Assembly (NCBI GenBank): GCA_014898415.1
Contig: RCTD01000020.1
Span: 1,178,001-1,242,000, forward strand
DNA: 64,000 bases
Origin: Stromatinia cepivora
Lineage: Eukaryota; Ascomycota; Leotiomycetes; Helotiales; Sclerotiniaceae
Reading direction: 5' to 3'
Part shown: piece by piece, positions 40,785-51,550 of the stretch
Layout of the letters: every line of letters begins with the position of its first letter
Position numbering within the stretch: position 1 is the first letter of the stretch
Position numbers and translations under genes: made by a program
The notes under the pieces: model-generated
The model's input: the letters and a program-made list of their open reading frames with translations, nothing else
Databases searched by the model: none
What the model was told of the DNA's origin: nothing

Positions 40785-41324
40785 TCACCATAAATCCTCG
40801 TCGTTAACCATATGATGATCATATCTATCAGCTCGTCGTTGTCCTATACAATGTATATTAGCTTTTTCATCATTCCTATACCGACACCCTGTTCCAGATT
40901 GCATCCCCCTTTCTTCTCATCTAGCAACACATTCTAACTGTCCCACTCTCATTGTCAAACTGCAGCTCAGACTCTTAAAAACCCTACCCTTCCACAAACC
41001 GCGAGCTATCTCCATAAATCCCAAAAAAAGGCAAGGAAAGATAATACTCACTCGCCTCCTCCGCATCTCTTCTCCACCGTCTAAAATCATGCCAAAGTTC
41101 CCACACCTTCCCAAATACCCTCCCCAATTTCGATCTAATCCTCGCCATCGAATTTCCCTTCTTAAATCTCTTCTCTCTCCGAATCTTTGCTGCCAAGCCT
41201 GCACATCTCATAGTTTCTACATCGTCTACACATTAGCCCAACATTTTCTTCACAACAAAATATGAGCTTTAACATACATACCAGGTATATGCAATGCAAA
41301 AGTCGATGTTCTGATTGAAGACAT
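40785..41324 (-). CDS. Small basic hypothetical protein, 91 residues, three exons
   Basis: Exons 41324-41282, 41225-41052 and 40843-40785 join to 276 bp in one frame. Sites are GTATGT...GCTAATG...TAG and GTGAGT...GCTAATA...TAG. The product starts MSSIRTSTFALHIPDDVETM. Its middle is strongly basic and amphipathic (AAKIRREKRFKKGNSMARIR, then WELWHDFRRWRRDAEEARQR), and its end is acidic (HMVNDEDLW). It has no signal peptide or membrane helix. Residues 25-75 are likely helical and could bind RNA, DNA or membranes, but this is inference. I recognise no family. Three-exon frame continuity and branch points at both acceptors are the support. It lies alone between two long gene-free stretches. Confidence 0.6.
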
Positions 41325-43118
41325 CGGTATCGATAAATCATATGCAGAAGAGCTTATCAATAACAAAACAAGCAACCAAAAAAACAGGTAATTAAGTAAG
41401 AAAGTTCAAGCTTTTTCTTCTATCCCACCATCCTACGCCACCCTCGTTAAAAGTAACGGGGGTAAGGTAATACAAGCTTAAGACATACATCGAAGAAACT
41501 TAACCAACAACTCCGACTACTTAACCAACAATGCTATCTAATCCACCCACCCCTCCAACTGTTAGTTACACAAACAACACAACCCAGACACAAACACAAA
41601 CGCGTGGCTTTCATTCGGTACAACACAACGGCAAACCTTCCAAATATTAATTAAATAAGCTTTTTGTAACTGTTGGTGTCACCTTGCACTACATAAAGTG
41701 GATAAGGCTGAATCCCACTATCCTATCTACTCCGTATCTGGGTATACTAGAGTGACCATAAACAAAGAATGGGATAGATAGGTTTTCCTTGGTACTAGGT
41801 ATGCCATTTGAGTAATATGTCTGATATGCCTAATATACCGCAATATATTACTCGTAGAACAGTATGAGGGTGTTGGAGTAAGGCGGGGTAAACAGGAAAC
41901 AAGAAAATACAACTAACGCCCATCAAGAAGTCAACTTCGAGTTCCTCTCATTAAATATTCCTTCGCAAATCCTTGGATTTAAACTTCACATCTCCCATCT
42001 CACATCTCACTACTTACCCATCAACCAACCAAGCCAACCAAAGCCATACCAGTACCAATCCCCTCTTTAAACTCCAAACTCCACAACATTCACTCACTCA
42101 CCCACGCCAACCAAACCAAATCAACCAAACCAACAAACCCCCCAAAAAAGCCCCCTCCCCACGTATTAAAAAAATCCTTGCTCGTTATCGCATAAACCAC
42201 TCCAAACCACTCCCAAAACATACATACATACATACATACGTACATACATACAAATACAAGCATCTACCATATACCATCCATCATACAAACCCCATCCCAT
42301 CCGCTCCACCAATCTTTTAAACCCTTTTAACCCTACCACCGCCATCCAATTTCTGCACCCGCGCCGCGGTCGCACAGTGTGCTTGTTAAAAGTTGTCATA
42401 ACGCCGTGTCCATTTCAAGGTAAACAGTTCGTTCACCAATCAACGTGCATGGTACCGAACTGTCGGGTCGACCGACTGGCCAGGCTCAATCATCTTTTAA
42501 GTAGGTAGGTAGGTAGGTACCGAAAATCCGGTTTCGCGCTCATGAGCTATAGCCTTGCTCTTGGTGAGCGCAGACCCAAAAGTGCAAATCGTGAAAAGAA
42601 ACCTGCCTCAATAAGGAGCAAGACTACCCAGTTGAAGAGAATACAGGAAAAATCAAGTGCTTTCAATATTCGATTCTAAAAGAATAGTGAAATGATATCA
42701 GCCACCGTTTACACCGTTGGAGAGTTCTGTTCTCGGAAATTGAACATAAAGAGCTCAAATGAAAAAATATATATATATTCATAGTACTATTACACTGTTT
42801 GCGTCTGCATTGTGTTAACAATCAACAATTAACCCCACTCGTATTATGGTGTAGCAAATGAGAACTCCAGAACCGAGCGCGATAAGCAAATGCCGCGGAA
42901 AAACAAGATAGTTTTACAGTGTCAAGTCAAGCAATCTGACTCTTAACGCCGCAGATATGCCTTGTATACCGCCTACTCCACATTACCATCCTTCCATAGC
43001 CACCAAAGCCACATCCAGTGTTTCCCATCCTGCCCCATCCCATCCCAGCCAGGCCGTTTTCATGTCCCTAAATCAAATATCGAATCGAATGTAGGCAATC
43101 ATCAAGATCATAATTTGC
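41325..43118. other. Intergenic with simple repeats
   Basis: No gene was recognised. A proline/serine/threonine-like plus frame at 41973-42320 is an effect of C/A-rich simple sequence. Contains TACTCCGTA at 41728, an ACAT microsatellite near 42216-42252 and a TAGGTAGG run near 42501-42520. Confidence 0.45.
42216..42252. repeat. (ACAT)n microsatellite
   Basis: Eight to nine tetramer units with one ACGT variant, in the gene-free stretch upstream of the small basic-protein gene and 3' of the NDR kinase gene. Confidence 0.85.
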
Positions 43119-45350
43119 TCATAGCATAGTCCCAAAAGTGCCATCGGTTGCAATAGCCTTTCTTGGGCTAGACTTGCTGCCATCATCGTCTGTGTTTGGT
43201 TTACGATGTCTGAATGTAAATCCGACAAATAAACTCTTGCTCATAGCATCTTCTCTATCGGCCATGTTCTCCAAAGCAGTCTGTTTGTCATGGACTTCTT
43301 TGTATTTGGCCATATCAGCTTCACTGCTAAAATCATCGAAGTAACCCGCATCAGTTTCAGAATCCAGCTCTGGTACAAACGGAGCACGTTGCGAACGAAG
43401 AGTGTTCCAGTCAACCTCAGCAAAATATTGATGGCCATAAACTTCTGAAATATTGGAGAAACGCTTAATCTTGGAAGTTATGCAGCTGATCCTGTTAGCA
43501 AATGTTTGTGTGGTATGCAAAATCAAAAATTACCTTGTAATAAAGTTCCAAGTACGATTACTAATAAAGTAATTTGGATCCTCCCAAACTGGTCTCTTCA
43601 ATACTTCTCTCCAATGCTTCAAATTCTTCCAGGTCTCATCAACGGTAGCACCAGCGAATGGAGGGAAGCCTGTCAAAGCCTCGAAATGCATACAACCCAA
43701 ACTCCAATAATCAACCGAATAGTCATACTCATCGCCTTTCAAAACTTCAGGCGCCATATAATCAGGCGAACCGACGATTGACTTGGCATAATTGACATCC
43801 TTGTTTCTCAATGATCTGTAACCTTCTCTGCGTTCGGCAACAGTACGCTCTTCAATAGGCTTACCGAATGGAACATATGTCTCTCCAACTTTTTCAAGCT
43901 TCACCCGCATAGACTCGATCTTTCCTGGAGCAAGGAAACCTGCAGCAAGTCCAAAATCAGTGAGCTTGACATGTCCCGTTGAATCAATTAAGAAGTTCTC
44001 GGGCTTAAGATCTCTGTGAATATAACCGAGTTGGTGTAAAGCATCAACGCAACAGAACATCTCGGCAATGTAGAATCGAGCATGTCTATTAGCGAGTACG
44101 CCAGTATTGTTCAGCAAGGTTCGGAAATCTCCACCTGGGACATATTCCTAGAGCTAGTTAGTGGTATGCATACACCCTATCGCTAAATAAAACTCACCAT
44201 GGCTAGATATATACTCTTCTCGTCTTGGAATGAGTAGAGCAATCTAACGAGCCACTCGCTCTTCGCATTGGTCAAGATATCACGTTCAGTAAGAACATGT
44301 CTAACTTCGTCAAGCTTGAACAACAATTTCTTGCTCATAACCTTTAAGGCACAGACTTCTCTAGTGTCCTTCTTCTGAGCGAGGAAGACTTGTCCATAAC
44401 CACCTTGCCCAACTTGTGTTAAAATTTGGAAATCGCCTTGACGTAGACGAACTCGACGCTTGCGTAAATTGGCGCGCTCTCTACCAGCGTATTTTGACCA
44501 AACGGGGGTGTATGTTTCTTCGGGAGTCACCGGAGGGGCAGGGTATTGTTCCTTGAAATGATTAAGTCGAGTCTGTCGTGCGCCGACGTAACTCAAAAGA
44601 TCATAATAGTAATCAAGAAAGTCTGCTGACTATTAGCGATGGTTAATTACACAGATGCTAGCACTCACAAAGCTGAGTTACATTGGCTAGACGCTTGACA
44701 TTCGGCTTATGCAAAATTTCCAATTCCTCGGCCGTCAATCCACGTTGGGTGTTGTATTTTCTCGTAGGCGGTGGTAGGATTTCTCGCGTTTGATAAAGCT
44801 CCTGGCGCGAAATTGCTGCCTGGTTGAGAGAAGGAGAATCGCGTGAGATTGCTGCTTGGTTGAGCGATGGAGAATCTGTTTGTCTTGTGGTTTGAGGGGT
44901 ATTATTTTCTTTACCTTGTCGACGCACAGGACTTCCCGAAGGGATTGTAGATTTGTGAAGAATACTCTCGTCAGTATTTCCGGTAGAATTACCAAAGTAC
45001 TCCTCGACAGCGTTGGCGTTCGCTCCCTTCCCTGGAGTCAATGGCGTACCAATCGGAACACGGCCAAGTTTGGTTGGACTGCTCAAATTAGCAGGAGTAA
45101 GCTTCATAGCAGTATCGAAAGCTGTAGGTAACTCGTTTGCTCCAGGTGGATTTCGATTCTTGCTTGGACTTCCTTGTGGTGTTGAGACAGGATTGATGAA
45201 ATTGCTCTTATTGACAGGAGTACTGGGTCGATCGACGAGACCCTCATTTTGACTGGACCGAGTATGTAGAGGTGGGGGCGGAACCGGCAAAATGTTGTCA
45301 TGTTTGCCAGCTTGCACTGAGGGGAAGAGGTTGGTTATGAAGCTCGACAT
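43119..45350 (-). CDS. DBF2: DBF2/Sid2-type NDR kinase (septation/mitotic exit network)
   Basis: Four exons (45350-44669, 44622-44198, 44147-43534 and 43491-43119) encode 697 residues. A disordered N-terminus of about 220 residues, rich in Ser/Pro (TPLTPGK, SPVRRQGKENN), is followed by the Mob-binding N-terminal regulatory region (QLYFLDYYYDLLSYVGARQT). The AGC kinase core follows: QVGQGGYGQV (299-305), catalytic Lys321, YIHRDLKPEN (Asp415), TDFG (Asp433), an extended NDR-type insert before the activation loop, and IVGSPDYMAPEVL. The C-terminal AGC extension ends with hydrophobic motif FVGFTFRHRK. GYGQVFLAQ and the overall order match S. cerevisiae Dbf2, S. pombe Sid2 and Aspergillus SidB rather than the COT1/Cbk1 branch. 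The kinase acts with Mob1 at spindle poles and septum to start cytokinesis. A 36-bp unit is duplicated in tandem in the N-terminal region. Confidence 0.95.
44805..44876 (-). repeat. 36-bp in-frame tandem duplication in the kinase gene
   Basis: The 12-residue unit DSPSLNQAAISR occurs twice with no amino-acid difference (44876-44841 and 44840-44805), although the two DNA units differ at five third-codon positions (CCA/CCT, TCG/TCT, CAA/CAG, ATC/ATT, TCA/TCG). Confidence 0.95.
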
Positions 45351-46126
45351 TGTTTATGCACAGTGACTTCTTATCGCGAATTGATTATAAAGAGAGCAAC
45401 TCTGTGAAATTGCAGAGCACTTCAAAGCTTTAAAACGAATGAAGTTATTGCAAAAATCCAAAGTCAAATGAGAATGTATTTAATAAGAGAGAGAACGAGT
45501 GTGAATTGAAGAGCAGAGCGGATGGTGCTCAATTCAATTGAATACCTATGAAGGGTTGATTGTTGAATGGAAATGTTGAATGTTCTAGGTCTGTGATTGC
45601 ATAGTACTTCTTTGCATAAGGTAGGTAGGTGTAGGTGTAAGTGGGGGTCTTTGGATCTTTGGTCTTTGGTGATTTATGTTTATGGTGGGAAACAGCGTCG
45701 GGTGGTTGCGCAGAGCAACCAGGTCAAATTGAGTGGAAAAGTCATTGATGACGTAAGCGATCATGCAAAGCAAATGACTATTCCATTGTGCTCCGACTCG
45801 GATATTTTGAACATCAATAGAATTAACAAAGCCATCCCATTTACTCCCCTCGCCCCTCAGAAAAAGAGTGAAAATTCATGATGCTATACAGAAAGTTCTT
45901 GACGCGACTTTGTTGCTGTACATTTAGCATTCAAGCTTTACATGTGTATTAATAGGTAAATTGGCACTCACTCAGACACTACTCAAATAGCAGCAGTTCG
46001 AATTTCTACCCTTGTGTTCCCCACCATAAGAATATCTTTCTTGGCCAAAATTCGTACGTGAGCCTGGAACAAAGAACATAGAACACAACACAATCTTCAC
46101 ATTCCGACGATAACCACATTCATTTC
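45351..46126. promoter_or_regulatory. Shared promoter between DBF2-like (-) and MOSC (+) genes
   Basis: The two genes are head to head across 776 bp, so this interval must hold both promoters. A GGTAGGTAGGTGTAGGTGTA run lies at about 45620. No open gene was seen. Confidence 0.6.
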
Positions 46127-47161
46127 ATGATGCTCAGCAATCTCAATCCCTTTTCATCTTCCTCCACCACTACCGAAGTCATCGAGCTTCGTGTCTATCC
46201 CATAAAGTCCTGTCGTGGTATCTCAATCAAATCGTCCTCCCTCACCACTCATGGCCTCGAGTTCGATCGATGCTGGATGTTCGTCTCTGGTGATAACCAC
46301 AAATTTATTACAATCCGCGACATTTCTGATATGACCTTAATTGATACCACCTTTGTCACCGCCCCATCTCCCTCCGACTCTGGTGGTCAAGATGCCGAAT
46401 ACCTCGTCATCAGTATCAGGAATACAGACAAGAAGGTCATGATACCCGCCCGACCTACAGAGCAGTGGCTGGAAGATAACACAAGCTTGGCACAGGTGGA
46501 AATTTGGAAGCACAAGACAGATGGATATTTATACAAGAATGAGATAAACAACATCTTCAGCGAATTCTTTAAGAGAGATGTTAAACTAGTGTATAAGGGA
46601 CCAACTCCGAGAATTCTGGGGGGTAATGGAGCACCCGAAGTACTTGGAAGAGAGGAGAGCACAAACTTTCCAGATGTCATGCCACTTCTGATCGCAAATG
46701 AAGCTTCCCTTCAAGAGTTAAACCAAAGACTAGCCGAGAAAGGCGCGGAAGAAATTACAATTGAAAGGTTCAGACCAAATATCATTGTGAAGGGCAAAGA
46801 CGAGAGTAATAATGATGATACTGCACCAGCGGCATGGACAGAGGATAAATGGAAGAGGGTGCGAATCATCAACAAACCAAACTCGGGATTTTTGTCCACG
46901 ACGCTGGGCTCAAACGGGATAGATATCGATGTCCAGGCTCGCTGTGCAAGATGTCTAGTTCCAAATGTGAACCCAGAAACCGCAGAAAAAGATCAGCACG
47001 AGCCTTGGGATACCTTGGTGAGCTATAGACGTATAGACGAAGGTATCAAGTTTAAGCCATGCTTTGGAATGTTGAGTGTGCCTAGGTCAGACGGGCCTAT
47101 TGCTGTAGGGATGAAATTTGAGGTTCTGGAAACCACAGACAATCACAAATATATGAAGTGA
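46127..47161 (+). CDS. MOSC-domain protein (mARC-like molybdenum cofactor enzyme family)
   Basis: A single uninterrupted exon encodes 344 residues. Residues 17-150 form the MOSC N-terminal beta-barrel (VIELRVYPIKSCRGISIKSS, GLEFDRCWMFV). Residues 190-335 form the MOSC domain, with RFRPNIIVKG, WKRVRIINK and RCARCLVPNVNPETAEKDQ, whose cysteines include the expected molybdenum-binding position. The family includes mitochondrial amidoxime-reducing component, which reduces N-hydroxylated compounds with cytochrome b5 and its reductase. Substrate specificity cannot be read here. No clear transmembrane anchor is seen, though a short Ser-rich N-terminus precedes the barrel. A second ATG directly follows the first (MM). 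The stop codon lies in the loop of a perfect inverted repeat. Confidence 0.9.
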   Translation: MMLSNLNPFSSSSTTTEVIELRVYPIKSCRGISIKSSSLTTHGLEFDRCWMFVSGDNHKFITIRDISDMTLIDTTFVTAPSPSDSGGQDAEYLVISIRNTDKKVMIPARPTEQWLEDNTSLAQVEIWKHKTDGYLYKNEINNIFSEFFKRDVKLVYKGPTPRILGGNGAPEVLGREESTNFPDVMPLLIANEASLQELNQRLAEKGAEEITIERFRPNIIVKGKDESNNDDTAPAAWTEDKWKRVRIINKPNSGFLSTTLGSNGIDIDVQARCARCLVPNVNPETAEKDQHEPWDTLVSYRRIDEGIKFKPCFGMLSVPRSDGPIAVGMKFEVLETTDNHKYMK

Positions 47162-47184
47162 TTGCTTCATATATTTGTGATTGT
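47139..47184. repeat. Perfect 20-bp inverted repeat with the MOSC stop codon in its 6-nt loop
   Basis: ACAATCACAAATATATGAAG at 47139-47158 is matched by its exact reverse complement at 47165-47184. The loop TGATTG begins with the TGA stop. The left arm encodes the last residues (DNHKYMK). In mRNA this would form a stem holding the stop codon in the loop. It could aid 3'-end formation or simply be a palindrome-forming duplication. Confidence 0.95.
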
Positions 47185-48219
47185 AGTCCTTCTTTTTCTT
47201 GTAGTTCGAAATTTAGATTATCAGAGTTTCATTAATTTTTATCATCAGTAAATTGTGGAGAGTAATCATAATCATACATGGTGATTCCTGGCTCTACAAC
47301 CAGGATCAAATCGGGCGCCATTAACTGTTCAACAACACTTTCACATGATAAGCCACACCAACCCATAATCAACCCTCATGCGTACAAAGTGCCCGCCGAA
47401 AATGGGAATATTCCATAACCATTTAAATTTTTGATAATGTTACTACCTACACCACATAGGTCTCTCAGGATATTCCTTCCACCCCAAGTCCTCACATCTT
47501 CCACCCAACGCCTCTCTACCTAGTACGCATTAAAAGTTTTGTTCATATCATCCCCGCTACACTCTACCCCTTTAGCAAAAAGCCAGCTCGATATATTTTA
47601 CACCATTATTTTTATCCTCAATCAACTCTTTTTCTACAATCGCTAAATCCCAAATCTCTTTTCTGTTCTCACTACCAGTTACTTCTTCCCCATATCTGCT
47701 AACTTGACATATTCTACCAACAGTTAGCTCTGTTAAGCATAAAGGCATGCTGCACTCGGGTTCATCATAAGAAGAAACTTACTTAACACGAGGAATTTAG
47801 TGGTCACTCTTATATTACGAAAATGAAAAGGAAAGAGAAAGCTTGATTCCCTTTATCTTTCATCAAAGGGGTCCAGAATGATGCAAATCCCGCGACGTTG
47901 CCCCGTAATGATTGATGGCCACAAGGATTACAAAGTGCTCTACACTTGTGCGACAACATACCTGATATTGTCGATTTTAGGTCCGAAGCCACGAGCACCA
48001 GATACTGATTTCGTCTGAGAATTATTAGATGTTACTAAACGATCTGTTTACACTCCAATAATAGCATTGCTAAAGCTTCCTTTGATGTGATCACTTTTGG
48101 ACATACAGTTAGACAGAAAAAAATGGGCTGGTGGTATCGGTCACTCGTTCTTCTAGGGCAAGAGTACGCTCAAGACATTGAAGAAGATATAGGGGTATTC
48201 TTTATTCTAATCATTTCGC
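47185..48219. other. Convergent intergenic region, no gene recognised
   Basis: The interval holds the 3' flanks of the MOSC and HIS7 genes. Short frames here show no family resemblance. Confidence 0.5.
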
Positions 48220-49925
48220 TTAGAGATCGCTCTCAAATTGTCTAACCATCAAGCCCTTTTCAGCAAGAGAGTCCTTGACCTGCTTAACGGTATATTCCCC
48301 TCTGTGAAACATGCCAGCTCCAAGAGCAGCATCTGTGGAAGTCTTCGAGAAAACCTCTTCAAAGTGGCCTGGATTTCCAGCTCCACTAGAAGCAATGACT
48401 GGTATGCTAATCGCATTCTTTACCTGGTTAATAAGTTCCAAATCAAAACCGCTATTTGTTCCGTCCTTGTCTATGCAATTCAGGAGGATTTCTCCCGTTC
48501 CCATTGCTTCAACTGCAGTCACTAACTCAACCACGTCCATATCTCGGGTTTCTCGACCTCCTTTAATCGTACATGCATACCAGCAATAATTCTCGCCATT
48601 TGGCCCTGGATACTTTGTTTCTATTGTGTTGTGTTTCGTTTCTTCGGGCTTCGATACGTATACTCTCTTTGGGTCGATACTGACAACCACTGCTTGGTTG
48701 CCATAAGCGCCGGATATTTGTTCTATGGCTGTAGTTCCAGACAATTTCTTTCCTCTTGAATAATACTCTTCTGCAGCTGTTACCGCATCCGATCCAATGG
48801 ATACTTTATCTGCTCCACTCTGGAAATACATCGTTGCGATTTCTAATGCTGAGACCTTAGTGCCATCGGTATCAACGGTGTCTCGAATACCACCTCCAAT
48901 TGTCAATGGAACAAAGACCGTTTTTGATGTCTGTCGTAATATCTCGAGCATCGGTACATCTACAAGCGGACAATCTCTAAAACTCGTAATGTTGAGAAAT
49001 GTAACCTCGTCTGCCCCTTGTTCGTAGTATTTCTTCGCCATTTCAACTGGCTTGCCGAGATTTCTTACATTTCCTCCATCCGTTTTCTCTCGCACATCAT
49101 ACTGATCACCCTTTGTCACCACTAAATCTCCTTGGTCATTTGTTCGCACATCCAAACATGCAATGACTCTTCTAGTTAGGCCCTCCTTGGCAGCTACCAA
49201 ACCTTCAACCGCGCTACTAGTGTTATTTCCATCCAAGAAAGCTTTAATCACCCTCAGTCCAGCAACACCACTCTTCTCGGGGTGAAACTGTGTCGCCAAA
49301 ATGTTCCCCTTTGCAATTGCTCCAACAAACTCTTCGTCGCCATAGCGAGCAGTTGCGACAGTCCAACCCTGGCTTTCCAACTCTCCTTGCTTGTATGGAA
49401 CTTTATATGAATGGACATAATAATATTTGGAGCTCGGTCTCAGCCCGTAAACTTCTTCACCCGATGTATTCGCGCTGTTCCATCCAATGTGTGGAACAGA
49501 TTTTGAGCTATCGTCAAATCGATCGAGAGTCGCCTTGACAATTCCAAGCCCTGGAACCGCTGGATTTTCCGCAGAGCCCTCAAAAAGCGCCTGTAAACCT
49601 ACACAAATTCCCATAAAAGGTTTCCCTAATTCGATATGTTTTCGTATCGCGGGGAGATAACCGGCTGAGGAGAATTGAGTCATACAGTGACCAAAATGAC
49701 CTACTCCGGGAAGAATGAGTTTCTGAGTGAATTCGATTAGATTCAAGGTGTGAGAAAATAAATTGATCCGCAATTTTAAGCCGGAAATTTGGTAAAACCT
49801 ACATCTGCTTTTGGGACATCCTCTGGAGACCTTATCCATTCAATAGTGTATCCCACCTTCTCGATGGCATTGGCCAAACTACGCACATTTCCAGCTACGT
49901 AATCAAGAAGATAGACTTTCGACAT
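48220..49925 (-). CDS. HIS7: HIS7: imidazole glycerol phosphate synthase (HisH-HisF fusion)
   Basis: Exon 1 is 49925-49803 and exon 2 is 49722-48220, joined over an 80-bp intron (GTAGGT...TCACTCAG) to give 541 residues. The join yields the conserved [18 protein letters not shown]. The N-terminal glutaminase half has Cys nucleophile in [14 protein letters not shown] and the His-Glu pair in [10 protein letters not shown]. The C-terminal cyclase barrel has [37 protein letters not shown] and [14 protein letters not shown]. The enzyme converts PRFAR plus glutamine-derived ammonia to IGP and AICAR, the branch point of histidine and purine synthesis. Length fits fungal HIS7 (about 550). The start ATG is that of [20 protein letters not shown]. 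Confidence 0.97.
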
Positions 49926-50819
49926 GGTGATGTATGACTTTAGGAAAAAAGTAGTCACCAAAAGCCTCAATAAAAGCTATAGTGAAGGTGGTAGATGAGT
50001 CATTTAGGAGTTATATAAAATTGAGGTTCGATCTGCCCCGCCAATAAATTATTCTGCCATTGGCTTCACCGCTCTCAGGGAGTTGGCAGGTGGCCGCATC
50101 GGAGTTAATGCGACCCCACTATTATCCTATTGTGGCAAACCCCATTTCGAACATGCACATCCTGAATTCTGCCATACCTAGGTAATGCAAACTTTCACAG
50201 CTGTTGCCCCAGTTGACAACTATATCCATGAATCATCAGGTCTTCTAGCCATTCTGAATAACTTCCACCCGGATACCTAAAAGTCAACTATTATGATTTC
50301 TACCAGCCAATATTTGATCAGGTTTGTTCATACAAAATCTTGGTATAGAAGAGTGATGAGATCAGAGCAAAACATACTACTCTACTTGGCATCAATAAAG
50401 ACTTTTCTAGGCCTTCTAGCTCTCATTCTGATATCATATTCCCGGGTTTTTGAGAACCGAGATAAGATTCACTACAACGCATGTCAGACAAGAAGCGAAA
50501 CCCCCTTAACTCGCTTCCCTGGGTAGAGGTGAATTACTCATGTATATAAGAGTAGGTTCACCACACACTCCTCTTCTGTGATTTCTTATTTTGAACTTGG
50601 TAATCATCATTCTTCATCTTTATCATCTCCTCGACTTCTATCTCGGAGTTTGGATACACCACCACAACTACATAATCGCATCACATCAGGTGGTACATTC
50701 CAAGGACTCCCAATATCCACTCACCATTGTGTATCAAGGTTATGTGCCTTGCTTATACGGAGATGATTATTGCTAAAAGAGACACCTTAGATTGTGTGCC
50801 AAATCGCTCTTGAGGTGTC
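49926..50819. other. Intergenic, HIS7 promoter and 5' side of the 2EXR gene
   Basis: No supportable gene. An upstream exon of the 2EXR gene may lie at 50,550-50,800 but could not be located with confidence. Confidence 0.4.
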
Positions 50820-51550
50820 CCTCGTGAAGATATTCTCGAAGCACTTCCAATAAAGGTTCAAAAGATGATCTACAATTTCGCCAAACCAGATCTACAGATC
50901 ATCACCATTTATAATTCCTGCCTCAAAAATTGGGAGAACCTTACCAGAAGGGCCACACCATGATGCAACAGCTCAGTCTATGCCTGTTCTCCATTCAGGT
51001 GGCCAGATGCAGAGATGTCACTGTTCCCGTGCTACTTCACATGAACCAGGAGACAAGGGAGTACGCAATGGGCCATTATGCTGTTATAATCACAGATCCC
51101 ATTCGGGATCAGCCGGTATATTACGACCTGGATCAAGATATCCTTCATATCCAGGGTATGGAGACAGCTTTTGTACTACTTGATCGAGTCCGAACCTTCA
51201 CCTCAACCAATTTTCCATCCGTAAAAGGAGGAGAGGTCACTGCAGCCATGAAACAAGTAGGAAATCTGGCCATTTACCGCGGCAGCCGTCCTGATCCATT
51301 CAGATATCGACCCGGTTGCAATGCCCATGGAGAATATCTCTCTGCGCTTCTAGAGTTTACGAACACGGGATATCAACAAAATGTCTATCTTACAGTGGAT
51401 CAAAAGGAAAGCCACTATTGCCATTGCGAACAATCCAGGCATAGTCTCCATGGGGTTCCAACGGCGAAGAATATATTTGGGCTATTTCGTGACATGAGTG
51501 GTGCTAAAGCAAGTCCGAAGTTCTATATTCGTGTGTGCTTCAAACACTAA
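50820..51550 (+). pseudogene. 2EXR-domain protein, frames disagree (frameshift or missed intron)
   Basis: The 2EXR domain is a fungal family of unknown function. Its first part, EDILEALPIKVQKMIYNFA, is read at 50826-50960 and then meets TGA (50961-50963). The second part, VPVLLHMNQETREYAMGHYA followed by PVYYDLDQDILHI, is read in another frame from about 50973 to the stop at 51550. I see no usable GT donor between the two parts, so a small indel is more likely than an intron. No ATG with good context opens the first part, because TGA lies just before it. The C-terminal portion (HYCHCEQSRHSLHGVPTAKN) is intact. A true gene with an upstream exon and unusual splice site is the alternative. Confidence 0.55.

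Noticed and set aside
40640..40822. Alternative end for the small basic protein in another frame
   Set aside because: The donor and acceptor phases chosen join the preceding exon to a different frame ending at 40785; this frame needs a non-consensus acceptor.
41973..42320. 115-codon Pro/Thr/Ser-rich plus frame
   Set aside because: Produced by C/A-rich simple sequence and the ACAT microsatellite.
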